A stretch of DNA of 64,000 nucleotides from Nicotiana tabacum (taxonomy: Eukaryota; Streptophyta; Magnoliopsida; Solanales; Solanaceae). Of this stretch, positions 11,765 to 22,385 are shown in pieces. Every line of letters begins with the position of its first letter. Position 1 is the stretch's first letter. The notes beneath the pieces are model-generated. The model was not told the origin of the DNA. It saw only the letters and a program-made list of their open reading frames with translations, and did not search any database. Both the position numbers and the translations under genes were made by a program. The stretch covers positions 63,491,653 through 63,555,652 of the forward strand of contig NC_134081.1 in the NCBI RefSeq assembly GCF_000715075.1, given 5' to 3'.

Positions 11765-13226
11765 TGATAAGTTGGTAAATTACCAACTTATCTTATCTTT
11801 AATCATAGATTTTTGCTATGTTTGATTGATAAAATAGTGTGTTTAATGTCGTTTACTTATACTTTACATGTTTTATGTGATTTAGAAGTGACCGGGATGA
11901 AACCAAGCAAAAACAAGTCAAAAAGGGGCTCAAAAGAAGAAATCTTGAAATTGGCCTCAGGGGTCGCAAATGCGAGCGGTAGCTCGCAATTGCGAAGTCA
12001 ACCAAGAAAGTCAACGTTCGCAAATGCGAATAGGTGAATCGCAATTGGGAAGCCAACTGAGTCAAACAATGTTCTCGAACGTGAAATAAGGTCCGTAAAT
12101 GCGAAGTCAAACCAGACAGTCAACATTCGCAAATGCAAAGCTTTCATCACAAATGCGATAGTCAACAGGAAAGTCAAGGTTCGCAAATGCGAAGATCACG
12201 CTTCAATTTTGGGCTCTTCTGTAATTTCACATCCTTTGGCCCGAAACCCTTTAATACACGACCTAGCTTATTGGAAATAGATCTTTGGCGTCTTTGGTAA
12301 ATCTTTGGCCGATCTTGAAATTAGTTTTGAGTCTCTTGACTAGAGAACCCGAGTTTTGGAGTTAGGGTTCTTGCACACACACTTGGGTCTTGAAGATTTG
12401 AAGCTTTTGGTTGAGAATTTCTTATCCATTTATGTTCATTTCTTTATTTTCTTGCTTTGTATTGGATATCTAAGTGTGTAGTATTTTTTCCAATACTTGA
12501 ATCTTGTTTATAGGAATATTTATATTTAAAGTGTGGATTAAATATCCTGTTGTGCTTATGTATTGAACGATTTTTATTTATTATGAAGTGAGTTATTGTT
12601 TCTTTAATTATTCTTGTTTTTCAATATTTCCAAAGGGATTAGCTAACCCTAGGACTCGCCCATTCACTTCGGATTAATTTTGGGAAAGATAATTTGGTGT
12701 TGGCAAAGATTTATTAATAAGAACTTGAGGCGTTAACCCTCACTTTATAGATTCTACCTAGGGATAGGATTGAACTACTTGTAACTATATTCGGGTGTGC
12801 TTAATCTCTTAATTGTTTTAGGGATAATTCAATTACGAAGTCTTGTTAGCCTTTGGAAGAAGCTAATATAGAATTATTATCCGAGGCTAATTAACATAAA
12901 CTTGCTCATATTTGTAAAATCGTGAAATACATTGGATCGTTATTTGTAAAATTATTATCCGAGGCTAATTCCCAATGCATCCATGCTTGTAGCCATTGAT
13001 CATTTTACTTATTTTCTAAGTTAGTTTATATTTCCGCATTTAGCTATAATATTTTCAAAATCAACCTTTAAGTGTTTGGCATAGCATAACAAGTAATAAT
13101 TCTCTTACACGCCTAATCGCCTACATATTGTTCTCTATGGGATTCAACCCCGACTCATAGTTGGGTAAATTATATTGCATGCGACCGTGTCCATTTACTT
13201 TTTAGTAGTGGATTTGGACGTCACCA
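11765..13226 (+). repeat. N1 3' LTR
   Basis: Direct repeat of 6311-7775, beginning TGATAAGTTGG and ending GTCACCA, followed by the CCCAT target duplication. The palindrome array is at 11960-12200. A local duplication of 'AATTATTATCCGAGGCTAATT' distinguishes it near 12870-12970. Confidence 0.92.
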
Positions 13227-13231
13227 CCCAT

Positions 13232-13846
13232 CATACTTCATCACATCTAGCATTTTAAACCGCTTCAGGATTAATTCTGGTGTCGCGCTTGGTTTGTACG
13301 ACAGTTGTGTGTACTTCTTTGAGTCTGGCTCTTTCAGCACTAGTGGTGTGACCGAATTTGATCCATTCGGGCATTTACATCCCTCACAAACTGCATGAGT
13401 TCGATTTTAAAGGGATTACTATCGTTGTTGTGATTGAATCCGCACCCCCTAGCCGCATCGAAGACAACCGCGCCCCTCGGGGTGTTGTTGTCGACCTTCT
13501 ACGTTGTTTGATTTGTGGGAGCACTAGGAGGAACTGGACCTCTTCCATTTGTGTTGTTGGAAGCACCCGACAACGCCTACTTCAGCTCTATCATGACCTT
13601 ATCATGTCATGTCAGATGGCCAATAATGGCCTCTTGTTGCTCCTTCAAGATCCTTACTGCTTCGATGACGTGCTCTTCTTCAGCATCATCAGGAGTCGCC
13701 TCTCGAACCTGTCGTGGATACCATCTGTCGTACACCGGCATGGCCTTATCCCCCTCATTACGGGTATCAATGATTGAATCCTCATGCTTAGACTGATTTC
13801 CTTGGACCTCAACGTTGTGTGCGATGTAGACACTGTTATCTGCCAT
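13232..13846 (-). pseudogene. Gag of copy A, N-terminal part
   Basis: The minus frame starting at 13846 reads 'MADNSVYIAHNVEVQG' and continues with an acidic 'ATPDDAEEEHVIEAVRILKEQQEAI' segment. The rest is broken by frameshifts into 'NTPRGA' and 'ARMDQI' blocks that match copy B 47086-47645. Protein start and primer site are about 80 bp apart, as expected for a gag start. Confidence 0.72.
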
Positions 13847-13925
13847 TTTTTATGATTTTTTGCTAAGAACAAATAATCAAACGAGTTAGTAATATATGCA
13901 AGGATCAACTCAATTACACATCTGG

Positions 13926-13950
13926 CTAAGCCCCACAGTGGGCGCCAAAC
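13926..13950 (-). other. Primer-binding site of copy A
   Basis: Directly inside the LTR, the minus strand reads GTTTGGCGCCCACTGTGGGG. The TGGCGCCCAC start is a common tRNA primer site of plant gypsy elements; I cannot name the tRNA with certainty. Copy B has the same site at 47682-47702. Confidence 0.7.
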
Positions 13951-14523
13951 TGTTTACCCGTAAAATGGTACAGTTGAATTTATACGTGATTTATAGACAA
14001 GTGAATTAATTTGATCCCAAGATGATAAATAAATTAGAAAAAAATGTAATACTTAGCCTTGAGTTGGAGATAAAATAACAAAAATCGTAATTCCGGGAGC
14101 AGGGCTTCCGCGGACAATAATAACGAAATAAATGAGCAAGAAGATAAAATTATCTTGAGCTTTTAAAAGAGTGTAGCATATGTTTGTCAAAAAATTCGTG
14201 TACCTTACAATGATAATAGAGCTCACTATTTATAGTTGCACCTAGGGAACAAGGTCCTAGGATCAAGCTCTTCTTTAATGACAATTATGAGGGCCATTGA
14301 AGAATGTGTAACAGTAGGGAGTGAATGCCATCCTTACTTAATATTATAGAATATTCTTCACTAAATGCTGTCGGGTAGCAGGCATTTATTTCACCTTTAT
14401 GGGTATCATTCTCTCCGGTAACAGACAATATCACTGCCTTCGGATCCGACTGCCTTCTGTCTTCGGTTCCACGTATCATTTTTTCATGCGATTATTTAAT
14501 ATAAGCACATTTTACCCTATACA
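13951..14523 (-). repeat. 5' LTR of copy A
   Basis: On the plus strand it runs from TGTTTACCCG to CCCTATACA, so on the minus strand it is TGTATAGGG to CGGGTAAACA. It matches the LTR of copy B and, in the opposite orientation, the solo LTR at 53447-54034. A TATA-like ACTATAAATAG on the minus strand near 14240-14228 is also present in both relatives and probably marks the core promoter. Confidence 0.88.
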
Positions 14524-16421
14524 ACACCATGCTGGCATCTGTAGACACAGGACATGTCCACAAGCTTCTATAGAATACAATTGTATTATGGTCGGGATAG
14601 GGCAATGACCTACCAATATTGTCTGAATATACAACAAAAACTCTAGACATGGTAACTGTGGATGATATGGAGCTTACCAATCAAGCTATATACCGACGTG
14701 CCTACTGCTGAGGCCTATCTCTCTTATTGTCAGGACCTGCAAGCATGAAATGCAGCACCCCCGCAAAGGGGCGTCAGTACAAAATAATATACCAAGCATG
14801 TAGGGCAACTAAATAACTAAAACTGAAATTGAATTGATATACATGATATGCTGAATATAATCTGAGAAGTCAAAACTAACGTGGAAACATACTTACATGT
14901 CTCTGACTCATATAATATAAGTAACACCGAAATAAACTATCAGACCTTATATAGGGCTCGGTGTGTATATGTATAGCCCCGTAGGCATATGTATAGCCCC
15001 GAAGGAATCTCTCTAGCCCCAAAGGCATGGCGTGCATATGTCTAGCCCCGTAGGCATAGGGTAATATAGTAAATAACACATGTATACTAGTGATTGTCGG
15101 TAAGATTCATGTTCTTAAGAAAGAATTTTACTAGTGAAGTGCTTGGGTCACTTACCTTGACCTTGGAGAGTGAGAGGAGGAGAGAAAATGGATAGATTCA
15201 TATCCTATAAGGTCTTTAATGAAAAATGAGAGTGATATTCCGAAGTTTTAACTTATAAAAGACAAGGTTTGGCCGACTTAACCTTGGTTGCCACATGTCC
15301 CGCAGCAATTGGGCACTGTGCACGTACAAAGTAAATCGCGCTTAACTATTTACTCAGACGTCGTATCGTCAAATGGTTTGTAGTGTTGGAAAGACTCATA
15401 GAAATTCAATTTGATGGGTTGATTACCTCGTAATTCAAAGTATATTAGGAGAAAAACTCAGTAACATCAGACCCAAATTTTAGTAAACTTATGAATCATA
15501 ACTTGTGATAACTTTTCCAAGTTTTGTTTTACAAATTGCTTTATTTCAACACTTAACAAACAACTATGATGCAATTCAAATAAATCATAGCACGTTAAGT
15601 ACTACTAGTATTGCCCCAAAAGTACGGGTCATAACATCAGCCCTTACCTCAAATGTACAGTATGTAAGTCACCCCATAAGATGGAAATTTTGGGGAAATT
15701 CACTCCCTTTGATTCATTTAACCTCTAACCCTTCTAACACTTACTAAACATAGTCACACTCACTTATAAACTTATGAGTAGTCTAGCTCTCTGAGCTTAC
15801 GACGACTAACTAACAACTCATCTTAAAATAAAAAAAATACGATATGTAATAAACTAAGCAGCATATGAAGAAGATATGCGTAAAAAGGGAATGTATACAA
15901 TTTCGGAGTTAACATATAGAGGAGATATGCAGTAAAAATCATGTATACACGCAAGGAGTTTGCATATAGAGAAGATATACAAAACCCCCAACACTTACTA
16001 CTTTTCCATAACTGTGTGTATGTCATCAAGGAGAAACATGAGCGGGCGGTCTTAGGGGGGTGGATCCTTATCCACATGCTGTGCGAAAAACTCATATGCC
16101 ATAACCACAAGAAAAACACACGTGCCACAATCAACTCAACCCGCACGGACAAATCACGTGCTCTCAAACCAGTCTATAACATATATAGCATATACATGAA
16201 TACATGTATATAGTCAATGGATACCAATTCACATACTCCTGGACTGATAAAATAGCATGCTAAAGTGTATGAGTGAGAAGTACAAATCTACAACTCAAAT
16301 AAGGTGGATACGCCACACAATAATGAGTGTCATGTTCAAACATGAAAAGTAAGACTACACATGATCTCTAGCATTATTCACAAAGTCACGTAGTAATAAA
16401 ATATATAAAGCATGGTGGCAA
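14524..16421 (-). mobile_element. Chromovirus LTR region, left part
   Basis: This is the left continuation of 23927-25289. Joining the flanks of N2 gives continuous sequence across the 'GGTGGCA' point. No gene is present. The stretch at 14740-14800 (GCATGAAATGCAGCACC..., CGTCAGTAC) resembles LTR and untranslated parts of Solanaceae gypsy elements, from memory only. The left end is cut by copy A at 14523, so the LTR terminus is not seen. Confidence 0.55.
14952..15062. repeat. Short tandem repeat, TAGCCCCGTAGGCATATG type
   Basis: About five degenerate copies of an 18-24-base unit containing TAGCCCCGWAGGCAT. It lies within the chromovirus LTR region. Confidence 0.75.
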
Positions 16422-17979
16422 TAATCGAGGACAAACCTACACCACTATAGAGTAGCGAGGATGGTCGATACAATTTTACCTAACGAGGTCAGGATCGATT
16501 TCCACATGGAGTTAAGTTGGTTTGGAGTTGGGTAGCTAACTAATCTAGATGTGCGTATTGTTCCGAATTGGACTTCCAAACGTTATTGCGATTGATTCTA
16601 TTATCATTTTGTACTATTGTATGCTAAGTGCAAGCTAAATACAATATTTTTGGTGAAAGTTTTCAAGTGTTAAAATGTACTAGGGAAGTGACTTCTGCCT
16701 AGGTGAGTATCTAATGGGTATCAAGAATCTAGGACAAGCTTGTTATGATTAGGGTCGTGATATAATCATCACACATAAGTGCTCACTCTATACCTCTCGG
16801 TAGTTTGAGTGACTTTGCCCGATTTGGCTTTCTCAAACCCAAATGGGTGTTCATACAATACAAGTGAAATTGACTCAAGTCGGGTATTACTATTTCTAGG
16901 TTTAATCCTTTAATTGGGGTTATCAATATCTTGAGTTCACCCCAATTCCTTGTTAGCCTAATTTTCCTAGACTTAGTCCCTCTTTCTCAAGAAGAGCCTA
17001 AGTCATAAAGGCATGAGTCAGTGTTTGCAATCACTAATTCTACACTTTTAGCATGAATTAGGCAAAATATCACTAACCCATAAACAATTAAGCCCTAAAA
17101 TTCAAGACCCATTAATTACCCATACTAGGGTTGGGTCACAACCCTAGCTATGGGGTTTAGCTACTCATAATAACAGCATAAATCAAAGATAAAGATGAAA
17201 TATAAGCCATAATATTAAAGTACAAGATGAAAATCTAAAGTTTGAAGGTAAATCTACTCTACAATTGCCAAAAAAGGGAAAAACCAGCTGTTCACATGCT
17301 TTGCTAAACAAAACTTAACCTAAAATTGATAAAAGGATCTATATATACTAGGCTGAAATTTCCGGACAAAAATGCCCCTGCGGAGGATTCGCGAACGCGT
17401 AATTCTGACATCTGCGCTTGAGCTTTCGCGGCCGCGTGATAATGAGCTCGATCAGTGTTTGTTCAATACTAGGCTTGGATTGGGCTTAATTTCGCGGACC
17501 GCATAATTTCAACCACGTCCGTGTGTGCTTCCATCACGGCTGCGTAATTTGGACGCGGACCGCGTTCTTCAGTTAAGCCTGACTTGCAAGGTCTCTGAAC
17601 CTCAAGATGCGCTCTCAGCGGAATTCTCTTCGCGGTCGCGCCAAAGATTTCGCGGCCGCGCCTTTCCAACGTGGTGAGCGGTGATTTTAGTACTCAAAGC
17701 AGCTTTTCTAAATCTACTTTCGCGGACCGTATAATAGTGGCTGCCTCGGTGGTGGTCCTTACGCGGCCGCGCTTTTCTGCCGCTCTCAGCGCTCCAGTCT
17801 CAGACTTGGATTCATGCAGGTTTGACTCCTTCATGAGTTGATTATGGCTTCTTTGCCTCATTTTGACCAAACCCTGTAAGCAAGCACATTAAGTTAGTAT
17901 TCGGGAATACTTTTACGCATTTTTGACCCAAAACCTAAGCAAAAGAGAGAAAATAATAGGCTAAAACCCCTAGTTATTA
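16422..17979 (-). repeat. N2 3' LTR (left copy)
   Basis: Matches 22386-23926 over its length; typical shared segments are 'CTACACCACTATAGAGTAGC' near the left end and 'AATAGGCTAAAACCCCTAG' at the right. CpG-rich palindromes are at 17380-17780. Confidence 0.9.
17380..17780. repeat. CpG-rich palindrome array in N2 LTR
   Basis: Repeated TTCGCGGCCGCG, CGCGGACCGCG, CGCGGTCGCG and ACGCGGCCGCG motifs, with GCGGCCGC three times. They stand in otherwise AT-rich sequence. The matching block in the other LTR (23340-23740) has lost many CpGs to TpG or CpA. Confidence 0.85.
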
Positions 17980-18025
17980 ACTCCCCCAAACTTAAGCTTT
18001 TGCTTGCCCTCAAGCAAACAAGGTA
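17980..18025 (-). other. N2 polypurine tract region
   Basis: On the minus strand the sequence reads TTGAGGGCAAGCAAAAGC, then TTAAGTTTGGGGGAG, directly before the LTR. This is the plus-strand primer region and shows that the element runs right to left. Confidence 0.7.
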
Positions 18026-19903
18026 ATTCCCACCTCCACAAGAAAAAGAAAGGAAAATTTCAGCTTTCCTAAGGTGACTTCATCAAGCATCAATTGGGAC
18101 TAACAATTACCCTCAACACAAATGCATTATCAACAACATCATGCTATGACTTGTTGAGTTCCATAGTTCTAATGTGACACAAAAGCATCAAGAGTTGACT
18201 CAATTCATCAAGGAAGCTCGCTCTCTCACGTAGGTTATTGTGGATCCCAGACTCCCCCTCCTCTACTCTCCATTAGCTAATCTCACCTTATAGAATGTGA
18301 TACTCAAAACAGGGATTGTAAAGAAGTGCGCTCATCACTCTCAAAAGAATGTCACAAGTCCATCTCTAAGTACCATAAGCTTGCCCCTCATGTAAATCAT
18401 CACTAATGTAAGCTCACTCAACTTGAAATCCTATAGGGGTTTAGCGGGATGTAATGAAGTCTTTTTGGATCAAGGTAGGACATAATGAACTATGATGGTA
18501 TCATTTTTTCTTAAGCACTCCATTTTCTCATTTCGGTTCATACTTTCTTGACTCTTTGAGTCATTTTCTTCTTCCTCAGGGGAACTAGAGAGACACATTG
18601 TCACTCTTTCTTGTTCATGACAATCATTTTTCTCCTTTTCTCATCATACCATGCCTCTCAACATTGTTTTCTTTGAATCCTTTCAACCTTTTCTTTCTTT
18701 TTGACATATTTCTTTTTAACTCTTCATCCTTTTCTTTGCCTTTTCTTTTCATCAATTCTTTTTTTTCTATGTACCTTTTATCACTTTGAAATTCCTCGTC
18801 TCTCCCCTAAACTTATGTTTTTGCTAATTGCTCATCATGAATGCTAAGGAGAGATTGGGTGCCAAGAGAGGGTTATTATAAAACGGATGAAGGCTTGTAA
18901 TGTGGCTATTGAATGAAAAAGGCTTAGGCTCAAAGGGGTTGACTAGGGATATCATATTGGTAAGCTACGGAAGCTTTCACAGTTCAAATGGGACCAAAGA
19001 GAGCCTACAATCACTTCTCAAGTAGAGCTACACTTAGAATTTCGCCTAGACAAACATTCAAGGCAAATTCTAGACTTATTGGCACGAGACTTGGACTTGC
19101 AATTCAATACCTCACCTCTCTCTCAAGCTAATGGATTGTTAAAGAGAACAGAGTCGAGGGCCCACAACAACCTTAGCTAAGATTGAAGATCACAGATGGC
19201 TCAAAGAAACTATTTGATGATAGTTTTAGTCAACTCACGAGTCTAAAGGTCACAACTAGAGCTATTCTTTGTCAATCAACTTGTTTCTAATCATGAGGTC
19301 AAAGGTAAATGTGTTAATACCAAGTGAAGCCTGCTTGAGACACTTTTATTTATTACTACTACATATTAGAGCAAGAAGAAAAACAGACTCAATCCCTTAA
19401 GAAGGTTTTCACGCCATCCATCATTGGGAAAAGCCACCCGGTTCACACAATATCTACCTTTGGAAAGAACCATGGCATTAAGAAAACCAAAGGCTTGTTG
19501 ATCTCGCAAAAATGTGAAAAGAAGCTAAAAACTCAAAAAGAAGCTACTAAAGGAAATAAGAAGCTAAGCTATTAAGGAAAAATACAAAAGAAGTTATAAA
19601 GTAAACTATCAAAAGTAAAATGAATATGTACAATAATGGAGTGAAACGAATATATACAAAATAGAGATGAATATATACATGGAATGGTAAAGTTATATAC
19701 ATACCAAAAGTGAAAAATAACGAAAGTGAAAATAACGATAAGTAAAAATAAAGGAAAATAGTATCATAATTATTACATGCCAGTCATCAAATCAAAATAA
19801 GACCACCCCCTAAATAAAAGATAGCATTGTCCTCAATGCTAAAAGCAAAAATAAGATTAGGGAAGGGATAGAGAGTAAAGAAAACTCCCGACGTGGTCTT
19901 TGT
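18026..19903 (-). other. N2 interior, long non-coding 3' region
   Basis: No supported gene. The T-rich plus-strand ORF at 18598-18789 is low complexity. The region corresponds in position to 9902-11744 of N1, between the ORF and the 3' LTR. Confidence 0.5.
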
Positions 19904-21163
19904 CTACATGGGGTCAGGCTCACTAGTGGAGACCTCGGACTGCATAGGATCATCAACTCCCTCCGGGTCCTCCAACTGTATCTCCAGGTCCTCTGACTGG
20001 GGCACCACAAATCCTCTCACCGGCTCTCTGTCAGCCTCCTGCTCTGATGCCTGTGCTGTCTGTGTTGTAGGGGCAGTTTCCTCCATAAGCAGGTCCAGTG
20101 GAATATCTCCGGTCGAAGTGAACTTCTCTACCTCCTTCTTCAGCAGCTCCACTGACTCTTTTGAAGCTTGAGTCTTCTTCATCCTTTTGACCTGCTTGCC
20201 CAGCTCCTTGATCACCTTCCGATGAGTATCTAATTTCTCCAGGATTTTATTTTGGTTGTCCAGGAGCTTCTTTTGGTTGTCCAAAAGCTCCTTCAATGAA
20301 TCCTCCACTAATGGAGGTACCTAAAGCTATGCTGGGGCTGCCTGTATTGCGACTGCACTGGATAAGACAGACAGCTTTGATGTAGCTGCCTGCAACCAGT
20401 TATTGATGCTAGATAGCATCTAAGAGACCCGCAGTGCAGTCTGAGGGTAAGCTGAGGAGGAAGTCACAGATAGTTGGGCAGAGACAGATGGCCCTGAAGA
20501 ATGAGGTGGCATAGCAGCAGATGAACCTTCAACTATGGAAGGCTCGGACCCAGTGGCCACTACCCTTGGCTCTTCAGACTGGCCAGCGGAGGTAGTGGCT
20601 TTGTCTTTGGACTTGGGATTGTCTGCTCCCTGAAGGCTATACCAAGAGAAGGGCCTTTTTGGCTTCAACTTGATGTCAAAATCCCTCCCTTCTACATCTT
20701 GGTCCTCTAAATACATGGTGAGGAAGTTGGGGAACGAGTATGATGTTTCTTCCTTCCCGATAGCTTTGGTGCTATTTCTCGCCATGATGTCTTCCACATT
20801 TATCGGGTACCCCGCCATGATAGACGCCACAATAATTGCCCGGGAGACTGGGATATCACTGTCATGCTGAGATGGGTCTAGCCGGCTGCAAACGAAGGTG
20901 CACCACCCTTTTGCTTCAAAGCTCAGAGTGTTTCTAGCAATAAACTAATGCATTGTTTAATAGTCTGCAATTTTGGCCTCTGCATCTAGCATTGGGTAGA
21001 CCTCATATAAATGACCTCCCTCCCTATGCCTTGCGGTAATGATTCCTCTGGCATTACGACCTTTACCACAATGATGCTGTCCATAGATCAAATTATTTCG
21101 TGGATTGGATTTCATTTGACTGTCTTTTATAAATAATATCTCATGGATTTGTTGGTGCTGCAC
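19904..21163 (-). pseudogene. N2 ORF: putative plant transposon protein domain plus coiled coil, degenerate
   Basis: On the minus strand, 'AKGWCTFVCSRLDPSQHDSD' (about 20920-20860) is followed by 'ASIMAGYPINVEDIMARN' (20830 down). This is the same W..F..SR....RA...I..GY.INV..I pattern as N1. After a Ser/Pro-rich linker (20420-20600) comes a coiled coil with heptad-like 'LLDNQKKLLDNQNKILEKLD' (19904-20308) and an acidic tail ending 'SEPDPM'. A stop and frame change near 20310-20420 and others near 20950 break it. Function unknown; it may be an element-encoded accessory or gag-like protein. Confidence 0.62.
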
Positions 21164-22385
21164 TTTTTTTCTTAGCGGGAACGACTTATGATAGAATCTG
21201 CCTTATTTATCTTGACGAAATGGGCGGTTATTATGTTATTATATAAATAAAGATATCTTCCAATAAATAATCTATAAAATATAAGAATATATAAAGAGTA
21301 ATTTAAAAAGATACAACAAAAATTTATTAAATAACTCTTATATTATTGATACTAAATGATTTTCTTAATGAGTGTGCAAAAATTTAAATGACATTGACCC
21401 GATTTTAGATGGTAGAGTACATGCTTATTCCTAATTTAATTAACTTGACATTGTAAGTAAAAATCATGACGTTATAAGTAAGAATTTATATTGTTAACAT
21501 GGATAAGTTTAGCTGGACATTTACTCATGCTGATTAATGCAACATTACTATGAAGAAAGCTCCATTTCAATTTTATGAGAATATATAAAGAGTAATTTGA
21601 GAAGATATAACGGAAAATAAGTTAAGTAACTCTTATATTATTGATATTAAACGATTTTCTTAGTGGGAGTGCAAGCATTATAAGTGACACTTATTTTAGA
21701 CCGTAGATAGCGTTATCTAAGAACTTATGCACGACTATTTTAATTAACTTTACATTGTAAGTAAAAATATAATGTCCTAAATAAGAATTTATTGTTAACA
21801 TGAATAAGTCAAGCTGACCACTGTTCTTGAATCCCCTTTTACTAAAATTCTCAAAGTTTTCATCTTTGTGATTGTTCTGTGTGAAGAGCATAGTCGAATG
21901 TTATGGTAGTTGCTTTGCACATTTTAAGTTTAGTTATTCAGTAAAAGAAAAGTTTCTTTTTATGAGTTTGATCAAAGGTTCTGAGGAAATGTGTTTTTTT
22001 TAGTTAGTGAATTTGCAGCAGGTCCCTTTATCTGGCAGAGAGGGGTTTTATAGATCGATATGAACATCATGAGTTGTCCCGTAATAAAACCAGTTATTGA
22101 TGATACCTTCTTCTCGATTCCTTCTTCCATAACTAGGGGTGGGCGGGAGCTTAATAGTTGCTTAGTCGTTCAAAAGTCACACTGTCATAAGCCCGACACT
22201 ATTCTATTTACTCTCTCAATCGCTTGCCGAATCACCAGTTGTCAAAGATGGGCTAACTCTCATATCGCTAGTTCATCCCAATAGAACGAAAGTGAGTAAC
22301 CTGGAAAGCGAACCAGTAAATTATGAGATTTAAAAATCTTTTTGCCTTCGAAAAAAGATAAAGAAGATATTAATCGTAGAAAAAG
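21164..22385 (-). other. N2 interior, 5' region of unassigned origin
   Basis: No gene is supported. The right half (about 22030-22320) has a different base composition from its AT-rich neighbour and no motif I recognise. No clean primer-binding site is visible just inside the right LTR at 22385. The left half is dominated by the duplicated segment described separately. Confidence 0.4.
21280..21825. repeat. Two diverged direct copies of an AT-rich segment
   Basis: 21283-21520 and 21577-21815 share 'GAATATATAAAGAGTAATTT', 'AACTCTTATATTATTGATA', 'CATTGTAAGTAAAAAT' and 'ATTGTTAACATG' in the same order, offset by about 294 bp. They are diverged, so the duplication is not recent. Confidence 0.8.

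Larger units (their letters stand above)
6311..13226 (+). mobile_element. N1: complete non-autonomous LTR retrotransposon nested in copy A gag
   Basis: Direct LTRs at 6311-7775 and 11765-13226 begin TGATAAGTTGG and end GTCACCA. The flanks are CCCAT at 6306-6310 and CCCAT at 13227-13231, a perfect 5-bp target duplication; copy B shows the empty site near 47012. The purine tract before the right LTR, with the 'GAGGACAAGCAA' motif, is of the kind seen in Tat-lineage elements. The 4-kb interior has no gag, RT or integrase but keeps one degenerate ORF at 8880-9901. It probably depended on another element's proteins. The LTRs differ at many sites, so the insertion is old. Confidence 0.9.
1..14523 (-). 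mobile_element. Tat-lineage Ty3/gypsy retrotransposon, copy A (left end outside window, interrupted by N1)
   Basis: Read on the minus strand the order is LTR (13951-14523), primer site, gag, protease, reverse transcriptase, RNase H, integrase, then an ORF on the opposite strand at 1-517. That order is Ty3/gypsy. The extra region between RNase H and integrase and the antisense ORF after integrase point to the Tat lineage. Copy B (39495-48989) is collinear with it throughout, which fixes the boundaries. Gag is split by N1 at 6311-13226. All coding parts carry stops or frameshifts, so the copy is dead. The 3' LTR would lie left of position 1. Confidence 0.88.

Noticed and set aside
14399..14608. 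Plus-strand ORF in the copy A LTR
   Set aside because: Spans the LTR border and is not conserved in the LTRs of copy B or the solo copy.
18598..18789. Phe/Leu/Ser-rich ORF considered as a membrane peptide
   Set aside because: T-rich low-complexity sequence in a non-coding part of N2; no conservation seen.
22060..22284. ORF in N2 considered as captured organelle DNA
   Set aside because: I recognise no plastid or mitochondrial gene in it; left as an open question rather than annotated.
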